Source: Atrichornis clamosus (lineage: Eukaryota > Chordata > Aves > Passeriformes > Menuridae). From it: a stretch of 64,000 nt of DNA. Made by a program: the position numbers and the translations under genes. The notes beneath the pieces were generated by a model that had not been told where the DNA came from, did no database searches, and saw only the letters and a program-made list of their open reading frames with translations. Below, in pieces: positions 50,135 through 62,927 of the stretch (its first letter is position 1; each line of letters starts with the position of its first letter). The stretch is from positions 1-64,000 of the forward strand of contig WBMZ01003346.1 in NCBI GenBank assembly GCA_013400975.1, read 5' to 3'.

Positions 50135-52676
50135 GATGTGAAAGCTCAAAAAGGGAGCCTGGAAAAGTATAGCAGACCAACCAAACAGTTTTTCCTTTCT
50201 AGGGCAGGAACTTTATTACTGAAAGTAAAACTCCAACGGAGAGCATTCTTCCTTTTTCTAAGGGCTCAAATGAAGAAATACAGCACGACTAAATTGACTT
50301 GAGTCCATTAATTTTCCAGGCTATATTTACTCTGAGACAAAACCCTTTCTGGGCTGAGCCAGAATTGACCACACCACAATGTAACCAATTCTGCCAAAGC
50401 TTGACAACTTAGTACTTTTGATAGAAACAGAATAAAACCAATGACCTCACAACCCTTCTCCACACTTCAGCAGTTACTTGAGGAAAAAGATACTCCAGGG
50501 CCAGACAGATATTATGTCTTTCTCCTTAAAAGGACTGTTCTGGGAAACTTGGCTTCAGAACAAGACAGACCCCTTAGTTACTGCATTCTTCATTAATCTT
50601 GTAATTTGAAAGCCCAGTATTCCTCGCTTTCGAATAGAGGGACAGTGGAATGACTTGGTGATGAATCTTGACAGGAGAACAGAGACAGATGGATAGAGTC
50701 AAGAATTGTCTCCAGCCATTCTCAGTCCTTTAAAACAGCTCCACCAACTCCACCAAGATGTTCCCCTTATGCTCCAGTAAAGTTTTAGTATGAAAGCAAG
50801 GATATTACACAGCTTTCTAAAAACACAAAGTTTGCAAAACAAGATCAACGCACCTTTTGCTCCACCAAAACCTCAGACAACTTCAATCTAAGGAAGAGAG
50901 GTAAAACAACGTGACAGCACTGCTAACAGGGAGAGCACGTGGTGGGCACATGATCAAGGCAAGCTGGGGTATACACTTGTTCATCCACCCCAAATACTAA
51001 AAGCTTATCATGGAAATGCTAAGGATGCCAGAAAAAAAACCTGACTGATCACTCCTATCTTGTGTGACTGGAGCCTCTGGGACATGAAGTTAACCTGAAG
51101 CAAATGTCACAGCTGGCATTTCATCAATCTCACCCAGACTGCACAAGCTTGGGAGGTAAAGCAAGATGTGCTCTAAGAGCCTCTTCAGAAAGAGGACAGA
51201 CACTTTTAGTGCTGATGTTTTGAGCCCTTCTTCAATTTTTATTCAGCCACACTGGATTACTCTCTTCTTTTCTGCGCACCTCACTTTTTCACCTGCTGGG
51301 GAAGTAGCTAATAGTCTGTCGGTAATTAATGCATAAGTAATTGACAGAGCTGTGTGGCATACAGGGATGCTGACCTTAAGAAACTGCTACACTGCAGGCA
51401 TTTTGCAACAAAACAACTAATGGTGTAGACAGAAGCAGCAAGTTTAATGACTTGTCAGCACCTTTTACATGGCCTCTCCTCAAAGAGGTGGCAGGTTCAC
51501 ATATGCCTGTTCCACAGCAGATCTTAGTTGCTGTGTAACAAATGCATAAAATCACTGCAAGTAAAATTGCAGCAGACAATATTCCATAAAGGACAAGTCC
51601 AAGGAAGCCTTATAAAGCATGAAAATACATGTTTGATGAGTACAGAAAGGCTAAATTAATAGCTGCTTCTTACACATGCCAAAGGGCTCCCAACCGAGAA
51701 ACAACAATGAAGTTTCAATCCATTATTTGCATTCAAAACCAAAAAAGTTCCATGTGAACAGAAACATGTGTTTCCAGGGATTCCCAAGATGTAAAACATT
51801 CTCCTGAAATTGTATAAATAAGAGTCAGAGACTGAAACCCATTAGTGTGTTTCCACTAACAAAGCAGAATAAAACAGAACAGCAAATTAAGACTTCAGGG
51901 AAATGACCGGCGTCAGTGAACAGCCTAAAATGCTGCTGTGCTGGCATGGAGAGAATAGAGCCCAGAGTAGTCTCCTAAGGAAACAAGAGCAAACCCATTC
52001 TTGTCCCTAGTGATACTTATAAGGCTACACTCCTGTGAGTGGAAGTACTTATTTTCCATCGCCTCCTTCCTTCAGAACTGGAGTTCCTTGCTTTCCCTTA
52101 CTGGGGTAGAAATCGTTTCAGCAATTTTTTCCTATTGCTTTATAAGTCTACACCCACATGAATAAATGAAGTTCTACACTGCATGTCCATCTTTTAAAAA
52201 AAATGCAAAACTAAGACACACTTTTGCTTCAAATTCTAACAGCCATAGCCCACACTTCTGCACATTAGGAGGCCAGGATGAGGCTGAGAGAGGGATCTAG
52301 GGAAAACAAGCTTGATTGCAGTTACCTCTCAGGTTTCAAAAGCCTAACACTCATTGCACCTCCATCTGCATTCCCATCTGCTAATACACATATATTCAGG
52401 ACTGGGATCCTGGAGGACTTACAGGTATATAAAGTGAATGTGGCTGAGGACAAACAGCTGTTACAAATTGACAGGAGGTGGTAAAAGTTTTGATAAAGTA
52501 GTTGTTACAGGCTGGTTCCTTATGGATTTTAGATCTACTAATGCTAAAAACCTTTTACTACACCATCTAATCTCAGGCTTTTCCAAGTTCTCACCCGCTT
52601 CTTTCCTATTGCGCAAAATGCAGTTAACATAACCGGCACAGCAGGACAGACAGACTCGCCAGGGAAGCCTGGACAA

Positions 52677-53447
52677 TTGTTCACAAACCAGTCTGGCATC
52701 CAGGGATGCAAACCTAGCTTAAAATTATCAAAGAAGGTAAAATTTCAGCGCATTCAAATAGATAATGCAAAGGGGTCTAATCCTATTTTCACAGTTAGAA
52801 AGAAACCAACCTTTAGCACAGATCCACGGCTCAGGACACAAACTGTCACGCGGTGCTGTCACACAGAATCTTTTCTCAGGAAGAGACAAAGGGAGGGATG
52901 TACCCACCACACCGAGGGATGTATGTGCTGGAGACAGAGACAAAAAGAACTGCCCAGGGTCACCCACCAGTCGCTCAGGAGAAAGAACCAGGGGCAATCG
53001 CCTCTCGAGAACCAGGGCAGAAGGCGAGCAAACAGGGCAATCCCAACATTTACAGCCCTGTTTAGACTTCAGAGCTATCAGAGACTGCAGGAGATAACCT
53101 ATCCCTTACTTCAACATTATCTAAAGCAAATCCCTGATTTTATTAACCCTTATTTTTCTGGTTTGCAGGAATCTTTTTCCTTAATGAGCTCTTGGCTAAC
53201 CATTTGGGCTGCAGAATTTTGTGGACAACAGATGGCTTTTCATCAGTCCCTTCTCAAGAAGGATGTGCAAGCCAGGTGGACTGAAACACCCAAGCAGACA
53301 TACAGCAGAGACACTTTTACTCTTTGGTTCCTTCTGAGGTTGGAGGATCTCAGCGTGTGCTCAGCTGCAGCACAAGAATCAAGCCCAGACTCAAGCAAGG
53401 CGTGCAGTGACTGTGCTGCTGCTGCCTCATCACAGATAGATAGGTGA
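52677..53447 (+). other. Long open frame of unknown status inside TOP1 intron 2 (256 codons)
   Basis: A 256-codon frame is open on the strand opposite TOP1. I do not recognise the product. It is rich in Ser, Gln, Arg and Lys with no signal peptide or clear domain. A good splice acceptor (pyrimidine-rich, ending TTTGCAG at 53168) lies within it, and a donor-like TAG/GTGAGG lies at its end (53443/53444). The part 53169-53443 could therefore be an exon of an antisense transcript. It may equally be a chance frame. Confidence 0.25.
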
Positions 53448-56400
53448 GGGCTGAATCACCTTTGGGGAAGTTTTTGGCCAAGAATTGCCCCAGGAACTGC
53501 TCTGAGAGTTACTTCAACAGACTGGGTCAAGAGCAAAGAAAATCTTTTGGTGCAATCTGTCACAACTTCACACTGCAGACAAGAGAACTTCATGTTCTGT
53601 ACTCCATCCGCACACTGAGTCAGTGCCCCCAGCACAAGCTCTTTCCGCCTCCAAATGCTCTTTACACCATTATTAGACTAGAAAGGTGCAAACAGCACAA
53701 TTTGTGATGTAAAGGCAACAGCTGATTACTGCAGGCAAACCAGGAGAAAACAGGGGCAAACAACTACAAATCCTTGTCCTTAGAGATGGTACCAGAGACT
53801 TCAGCCATATTAAAAAATAGGTTGACTACTATTTTAGGGGCAAGTTTAAAAACTGCACTTGATAACAGAAAAACTGCTGTGTTGTCAGGAATAATTACAC
53901 TGCGATGATGTCAACTAGCAAAACATTTTCCTTTGCTGGCTGTGTAAATCACTACCGTATTTGGATTCACTGAAAATAAGTTTTTTGTAAAGACTACCTG
54001 AAATGCTGACACCTCCTCAGTACCAGAGTGATGTCCCAAGAGCAGCTCACACAGAGCCTGTATTCACACCACCACCTCGCAAAGGACAGGGCTGGTACGT
54101 TTGGCTGTCCTGGGTTTAACCCAGAACAAGGGCTCCCCGCAAGGAAAAACTTTACAGATCGGGGAAAAAAACCAGCAGTCACACTGAACTGACTGTGCTG
54201 CAGCAGTGGATGCCCAGCCTCTGTCAGCAGCCAGGATCACAGAGTTTATACACATGGGAGTGGTACATGCTCGGCGTCCTCAGGGGAGAGGCTCTAATGG
54301 CATTTGCTCCAAGCCTTTTATTAACCATCCCTTGACAACTCAGTGTGGCTTTGGCCAGCGCTGCTCTCCCGCTTGCTGTAGGGAGGAAAGACTTAAGAGG
54401 CAGCACCCTTGGGAACAAGCCAAGGTTTTAGAGCGTAAATTGAATCTACAAGACAAAAAAAGTGTCTGGTAGAAGCTTTAAATCACTTCTGCCAAGCAGT
54501 ACCACTGCTTTATGGACTGGAGTCAGATTATTCTCCTACTACTTGTTTAATATCATTCCTGTTAAACTGAACTGACGGGGTAAGCATGGCTAAATTCTTA
54601 GAGGAAGTTTGTTTCGGAAGATCAAGAACTTCTTTTTATTACACTCAAGCTGGTTCCTCACTGTAGAAGCAACTCCCACGCTGATCTCAGCTGGGTTTTG
54701 TTTTGGTTTTTTTCTCCCCTATCTACAGTGATTTCTTTCAAGTGTAGGGCTGCACTGGATGGATACAGCCCGGTTTCACCTCTGTCCCTACTGTGAGTGA
54801 GTTAAATGATCACTCGCCGACAAAAGGCCAATTCCAACAGTGCCTGCAAGCATTTTATCACCAGAGTCTGCCTTGCCACAAACCCCACTCTCAAGTCAAG
54901 GGAGGGAATGCAATTCCCCTGTCTTAAGGGGATATTACCACAATTAGCATACAAGAAGAAATCTGATTCCAGCTAAAACACACAAGAAAGTAAACAAAAG
55001 GTAAATGTTTAATGACAGTTGAGATTTCTGCACTTACAACTGTACTCCTGAGTCTTCTGAAGGAAAGGAGAGGACAAAAAAAAAGAAGCATCAGCACAGC
55101 AGTGTAGGACACAGTAGCTTTAAAATAAGACTATGATTGCAATACTTTATTAAGTACAGCTTCTAGATGGTGCATTAAATTCCACTGGAAGTCTTCAATT
55201 TACATCAGTAGACACGAAACGTTACTTTAAATCATCGATTTTAATCTCTTCATGCAGGTGTAATCTCTTTATTTTGTTAAATCCGGGCCAAATCTCACTA
55301 GTTGGCAACTGTTACATCACACCAATAAAGATAACTGAATATGAAAGGTAACCTATTCACACAGGATAAAAAGCTGTAGCTACATTATTATGCATAATAC
55401 ACTCCTAACTTCTCAATTAAAAAACTCCATTCAATGTATTATCAGTTTGGTGAGGCTTTTTGTTGGGTTTTGTTTGTGGGCTTTTTTATTTAAAAAAAAC
55501 CCCAACTAGTAGCTGGCATCTCTTCATGGAACACATAGCCAACATTTTCAGATTCCACCTCATGCAAAACTCAAATCTGCCTTGAATGAGACATGAAGGG
55601 GAGGAAACATTTTGGTAATTTGTTTCACATCTAAAAGAGAGAAAGCATAGTCCTTAAAAATTGAACTGGATCAAATGCTTCTGGTTACCTTGTGCCTCAA
55701 TTTTAAGAGGAGTCCTTTTTTTACCTATGCAGAAATAACTAGGTGAGAAAAGAGCTTTCTCTTTTCAGCTTTCAAATGCCCTCCAATACCCCAGTCTCTA
55801 AATGAGCTGTTTAAACCAAAGGAAATAGGTTGCAGGTGCAGAGTGTCATCAAAAGTTCGTTTATCACTACACTTCAAACTCCAAGTGCTTAACTAAAGAG
55901 TCCCATCATATCAGAGCTTCTGCTTTACAACTACTGCAACATAATCACATTCTCTACTTTTCAAGTTTCTGAACATGAAACATAATATTATTTAAATAAT
56001 TTTAAAAGGGTTGATTGGTGAGAGGGTTAGAAACATGCTCGAGAAACTATGAGCACTACAGAAGCGACCATAAAGATTCAAGACACTGTTACTCCTCTTT
56101 AATATAACCTGAAGTGTGAACACCAACTTATATAGCTTACTTTCAGGAGTATTCCAATGCAGAAATGAAGAAATATTTATTTCCACTTGATTATTTGACA
56201 GCAGAAATAGGCAAAGGAAACAAGATGAACATCTAAGACTATTTACAATCTCATAATTTATTCCCAAATGATTCAGTTGTAAGGCTGCCAGTTTTATATA
56301 TGTTGAGACAATTTTTTAGAAAATTATTATGATTCTTACTAGAGTTAAAATTAAATCAATACATCTATTAAAATTTATTATCAATTTTACATGAAGGATT

Positions 56401-59400
56401 AATACCAGCCTGGAAGCTGCAGCCACTCCAGCTGATTTAGCAGTTTGCTCCTACACAAAGAGCCCAGAGCAGCAGCTGTACCATTCCCTCCTATCCTGAT
56501 CTTCCAAATATTTCAAGCCTGTGCTAGATAAAACCACTTCTGGGAGCGAGAGCACCATCCAGGTACCCAGCAGAGAGCAAGGCTCACTCTCCTCTGAGCA
56601 AGTTCAGCTTTAACCAGGAGTGCACAGCAGTCCCAGCAGTTTCTAAAACAAAAATATCCAAATACATTTAGCTTGTTTGAGTTTTCATGCATTTCAGTGA
56701 CATTACTCTGCAAGTTTTAAAGTGTACCAAATTATTTTTGAACAAGCAATTATTTTATTTCCTGGACTTCAGTCTCCAGCAGATCAGGGAAAACTTCCTC
56801 TTCTTCCTGTGGTCACAACTGTGACCTGTAATCACCTTTTACTTGATTCTATGAGATGAAAAAAGGCACCAACGGTGAAACCCTGGAGCCTTATGCTTTT
56901 ATTAATGACTGTGTAATACTAAGCAAAGCCCATAAGTAGGGAAAACTACATGATGAGTAGACCTAACACCATAAAAAAGAGTAACTATGAATAACCTATT
57001 CTGAAAATTAGCAAACAACATGAGATACTTAACTTCACATGCCACTCCCAAAACTAAGCAGCTGCACCAACAGATCAAGATAATCCTGGAGAAAGAGATT
57101 TAATAACATTGAAAATTAAGTAACAACTTGTAACAGGAATACTTTTCTTCTAGAGATGCTGTACTAAATACCCCAAATTTTTTGGATACAACTTAAGTTC
57201 AACCTGGTTTCCTAAGGACATGTTTGTGTCTCTAAGAGCTGGAGAAGTGCAGTAGTCTCTGCTCAGGAAAGGATCTACGACCAGAGAAACAGTTCAGCAG
57301 AGGTTTTCACACCAAGAAACTTTAGAGCGTAAGTTACTTGAGATCAAAAACTAAAATAAGAGACTTTCTGCCACTACAGTCTCTGTGACAAGCAGTGGAA
57401 TACTTTTGCACTTCACAGTAAGACAGCTATCCTGATACAGAAACTGTAATTTTCCTTTTTAAGAAAAAGCCATAAGCACAGACAAGTAAACTAAGGAGAC
57501 ATTTTGCTAATACCAAGCATGATATGCTCAAAAAAAATTCTAACTTTGCTACTATGAAAAGTGTGCAGTTAAGGTCAAGCCCAGCGTTTGTTCCATCAGA
57601 AGGTGCTTTATGAACTACGCGTACATCTCATGTACAAGGGTAATTCGGGTTGGATTAAGAGACCTACAGGGAGGAAGCATCATCTGATTCCTGGTGTACA
57701 AAGATCTGTACTAAGTCTGTACTGATGCCTTTTTGGCGTACCAATCTCTGCAAGTCAGTTGATCTGAGTCTTGATCTGAATGCAAATACACGTATCCAGA
57801 CGACAGGATTTGGGAAATCACACACCCATAGTTAGCACAGTACTAACCACACTACCTGGTGCTATGTCTACTAAATGGATACCTGGCAGTGATGGGGAGA
57901 AGACAGTTAAGATTTAACAACTTGAACTTACAGGATGAGGAACTGACCAAGTGACCCTGACACTTGCTGACCAAATGACAACTTCAGAACATGGAAATAA
58001 CAGACCTATAACAAGCCTAAAAATGACACAAATCTGCATTAAATTTGGAGCCTTCAAACACTCCATGGTTGCTTAGCAGAATGCCCTTCTGAACACCAAA
58101 TCTTTCCTAAACTGAAAGCAAGTGAAAAATTTTCCTTTCCAGCCTCTGAAGGTACTGTGAAAAAAAATTACCATTATACTTGTTTGTAGTCCAGGTACTA
58201 CAATATTTTTTTGATACTTTTCTTAGTGCTGGGGAAATCCAACTGAAGTCAGGGCTTGTTTGACTCCAGTCACCTACAGAGCTAATTGCCAAAAACTAAT
58301 TCCAGAGCTCTATGGAGATTAAAATGTTAATACACACAAAAAGACAGTATTAAACCTCATCTTAGGAAAAAAGTCACACACTAACAAATTCCCTTTGGAC
58401 TTCAAGTTTTCTTATTCTGGATTAGAATCTGAGCATGAGGCTTCTGTGCCCGGGTGAATGGATGAAGTATTTACAAAGAGAAAAAACACAAAAACTTAAA
58501 TTAAAACCAAACTAATTCTGCCGTTAATAAATGAGGTTCACTCTGTTTTGAACACTGTTCCATGTTATTGTGAAATACAGCTACAGGGGACTTATTCACA
58601 AAACAATGCTCCACAGCTTCATTCCCTGCAAAGGGAACCATTTAAAAACACACACTAACTTCAGTACACAAAGACTTAGCAAAGCTCCTGATCCCTCAGA
58701 AACGTGGCCATGGTGTCAGCATCGTTTCTCATTCTCACCAAGTACACTGAGGAGTGATGGGCAAAGCCCAAGCACAGATTAGCTCCTGGGAGATCCAATG
58801 CCCCTGCTGAACTTGCTATCCCTGCTGTCAGCACCCAGCTTGCTGAAGTGCACGCAGACCAGATTCAGCTGGCATGCAAAGACAACACTGGCAGCTTTGA
58901 AGAAAAATCTATCAGATTCCTGAAAGAGGAAAATATTGCCTGGGATAAGTGCTGCAAGAGAGGTCCACTCGTGAAGACAGAAAAAGAATATTTTAACTCA
59001 GGCTATGGTTCAAAAGGAAATTCACTTTTTCCTGTACGTAGACAAGCTCATGTTTTGACAGTGATGCAGAGCAAAACCATAAACTGGAGATTATGGTTCA
59101 GTGGATAGGAGTCTCAACAAGAAGGGTGGACAGGAGGGAAGGGGAAAATGTGTTAGACAGAAACCAATGCTTCCAGAACAACAGCTTTACACCTTCACTT
59201 GCGAAACAAGAAAATGATGGACTTGTCAATTCAACTGTTTCTGCCTTTTGCCCAGGATTCAATTTAAGAATTAAATTACTGGGACAGCCATCTTATTGCC
59301 AGCTGCAGCCTCCATCCACTACAAGACAAGTTACAGACCAGGGCAAACAAAACTACACTGTGCTGGGCTCTCCAAGACCACATGCTGATAACTAAAGCTG

Positions 59401-62400
59401 CCAAGCACAGAGCATCAAGGGCCAAGCTGTACTTTTTACATCTACATGATTACAACAGTCTAAAATCCAGAAAGCAGCTTCCTTTAGACACAGGTGATGC
59501 TGAATAAGCCTACTTGATGATAAAAGAAAAACATTGTTTATGACAGCTACCAAAATCCAGAGAGCAGCATATTTTAAATTAGAAGACTGTATCTATTCGT
59601 AAGAACAGGTATTTCAAGGACAGCCTGCTTATGTTCCCTAATGAAGTGCAGGTGACAAACACAGCTATGATGACATGACTCAGACAAGATGCTGGCTCCT
59701 CTCACAGTCTTCCAGATTTTGGAGTAGGAAGAAGATAGAAGATCACAAAAGTGCAAAAGGCTCTTGAAAAATGCAAATGCCCTCCACATTCACGTCCAAA
59801 GGAATCCTGGACAGCTGAAGAGATGGCCCATCTGATGGAGCAAAGCAAAGTAACCCAAACACCTACACAGCTCTAGGATGACAACTTGCAAGTGTCAGAG
59901 TTAACAGCACTGACATTCAGACTGATTTGTGCCAGTGCTTGCTTACTAAAAAGATGGATGGAGATGACACCTACAACAGGATTGGGCAACACTGCAGAGG
60001 TTAATCAAGGTCACTGCCGTTAGGAGTTCATCTCTTGCACTGCATTGGTGTCCACATGAACCTACTGCCTCTGGAGCTGGCCATTTACATCGTGCACTGG
60101 AACCCAAGTGGCACCTTAGTTTTTCTTCTGCAGAAAGCACTCAAAGACTTTTACTCTATATCCCTGAGGTGCACTGTTACCACACTGCAGGAATCTCATC
60201 ATCAGCCAAAACCCTGAGTGTCACGGGGAAACACCAGCAACGAACGCTAGCTCTGATCCATACATCAAAGGGTTTGCTGTGCACAAGCAGCATTACCACA
60301 GATACTGCACATTTTAACAGCCTCAATGACATTCCCGGTCCTCAAAAGAAAAGCAGGCAGCCTTTTATTCCCCATCTGGTGGTCATTAACTCTAGAGAAC
60401 AAACCTCAGAGTACGTCACTAGCTCTACTCCATCCCTCCATTTTGTACATGATGCTTGTGTTGCAATGAATCATCCCCTCACATGGATCTCCAGCTTCCT
60501 ATTTCCCAAAAGGCTGGATTAAACTGGAGAGTGCTCGTCTAACTTGTAAGGTACCTTCCTAAGGCAAGTTTAAACCAGTACCTGCCCAACCCAGCTATTT
60601 TATCTTCCAAAAAACCGATCTTACTCACACACTTGCCAGCATTCACAAACTGGGAGAAGACATAATTTGCTCTTCCTATTGCTCCAGGCCCAGTTAGGAG
60701 ACACTCATACCAAGGTGGCCTGTATGGTGCAAGACACTGACGTACCTGGTACCAGAACCCTGCACACAGACCAGGAAACCTCCCTACTGCAAATCCAGTG
60801 ATTGCACTAACTGCAGAACTCTGCACACAACATTTGTAATTTGTAGTGTATCATAAGAATTTGTAAAATAATGTAGTACCACAGAAAAAAATGGACACCT
60901 TAGCTCCTGAGGTGAGATTTGCATATAAGAATATGCTAGAACTGCAGAAGCTCCTTTTTTTGTGTGTGTGTGCTGCCCTTTGATAAGCACCTCAGTCTTC
61001 AGCTGGAGAAGGAATTAAAAATCAGAAGCAAATGTCCAAGATGGAACTGAATCTCAGTCCTAGCCAGACAGCTTTATATCTATTTCTGTGCTGGAAAAAA
61101 ATCACTCCCACTATGTTCTGGTTTCTCCAGCTCCAAGAAGAGCATAGTACTCCCTCTTCCCCCACTGCACTGCCTATTTAAACAATATGGCCTTAGGACA
61201 GGATAACAATGTACAGCACAAAGGAGCTTAATCCCAGACACAGCATCCCTGAGTAACAGAATGTCCCTCCCCAGTGCTTCCTGCCTTCATCTTCAAAAGA
61301 GGCTCTCTTCACACTCAACCCTTCACCCTCATGCCCTGAGCAGAGCACCAAGCACTCCAGACACGCAGACAGCTGGCAAGGCAGCACTGCACCAAACCAC
61401 AAGCTGGAATAAGAATTGCCAATTTATCAGCTACTAATCTTCCTAAGGACAGAACAAACTCCATCCACCTGCATCTGCTGCAGAGCAGATGAAGGAAGAC
61501 AGCCCTCCCACCTGGTTAGCAGGTCTCCAAAGAGACTGTATGAAACAGGGCATCTGTCCTCTGCCACCACTTGTACTTTCCTCCTCCTAGAACTCTGCTT
61601 ACAGACCACAAAAATAAGTGTTTTAGCTGTGGTACCCTAACTCCAGAAATCTCTGCCTTTTGATTAGAAGACCACTACATGTTTCTCAATTCTACCTCCA
61701 GCTACTGGAAAGCTGCCACAGACACTATAGATCAAAGGAGAAAAAACTCTGAAGTCAAGAGCCTTCTCTCCTAAAAGGTCTTTATAAGCCACCTCTGCAA
61801 AACAAGGAAGTGCAACCTCAGAGGAAGAGGAGCAGCTGTTTTGAAAAGACTGGCCCATGTTCAAATACCAGAATAAGCCTTGAGTAGTAAAATACTGCCA
61901 TCAATAAAAAGTTCAACTGAAGTACATTGCCCTGGCCCTAAACCCCAGGTCATCTATTACATGTTACACAGGAGAAACTACTGCAACATCATTCAATTGC
62001 AAATGTGTACAGAAGTGACAAATGAAGAAAAAATGTTCTGGGTAACACTCTGCAAGTTCATGTTCTCATGTGTCAGAAGCCGTGTTAGGCAACAGAGCAG
62101 AGTAAGTGACAAAAGCCTGGAAGAAATTTAAAAGCTATCTGTACTTGGGGATTGCTTCATTCCTAGGAATTATTTTCCTGACATTTTAACCATGAAGTCA
62201 CATCTCTGGCCAATGTCTAAAAAAATTATTCTTAAAAATTCTTAAAATTATTACATTTAGACAGTGCCTGAAAACTGACAAGAAATTTGGATGGAAACAA
62301 GACAGCTTCCAATTTCCTGCTGCATACACTGAGTAGTGGAGTGAGCCCAAGCACTTCAGAAATTACAAAGCATTTGGTAAAACTCATTCCAGAGCAGCCA

Positions 62401-62794
62401 AACAGTGGGTTTCAGACAGGACAAGCTGTATGCAGCCTTATGCATGTTCAACACGAGACCTCATAGTTCATTTCTTCCTGTCATTTATTCCCAAACACAG
62501 CAAAACACTCAGCTACTGAGGTCCTGGATGCTTGCTGCAAAAATTAATAAGACTATGCAAATCAATGACTGGGATCACAAAATGAGCAAGAAGGAATAAC
62601 AGTCACCAGGGTCTTATTTTTAGAAAATCATTGAAAAAAGCATTATGGAAGAAAAATGGACATTTTGAAGCAGAACTATGCCTCCATTGAGAATATAAGA
62701 GTGTTTCTTCCCCAAATAAAGCTGCACTATCTGCTGAATACTGTGTGTGTGAAAGAGACTGTCAGCTGTAGACTGCAGCTGATGAGACCTAACA

Positions 62795-62927
62795 GGCACT
62801 TAGCTAGTTGTCCAAACAACTAAAACATCAGTGTGTTATCAACATCATTCTCTTACTAAATCCAAAAGCACAGCACTGTACCAGCTACTATGAAAAACTT
62901 AACTCTATCCCAGCCGAAACCAGGACA
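62795..62927 (-). mobile_element. Truncated ERVL-type LTR (5' end of the LTR)
   Basis: On the minus strand the segment begins at 62927 with TGTCCTGGTTTCGGCTGGGA and continues TAGAGTTAA, CATAGTAGCTGGTA, CTTTTGGATTT, GTTGATAACAC, TGATGTTTTAGTTGTT. These match in order the start of the widespread avian ERVL LTR as I remember it. Similarity fades near 62795, so about 130 bp remain. No internal retroviral coding sequence or second LTR was seen nearby, so this is a non-coding solo fragment. Confidence 0.8.

Noticed and set aside
59880..59960. ACATTCAGACTGATTT considered as TOP1 exon 2 on the minus strand
   Set aside because: Translation does not give ADFRLN and splice sites are absent.
60955..60971. 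Short GT-repeat considered as a regulatory Z-DNA site
   Set aside because: The run is only a few units long and common in intronic DNA.
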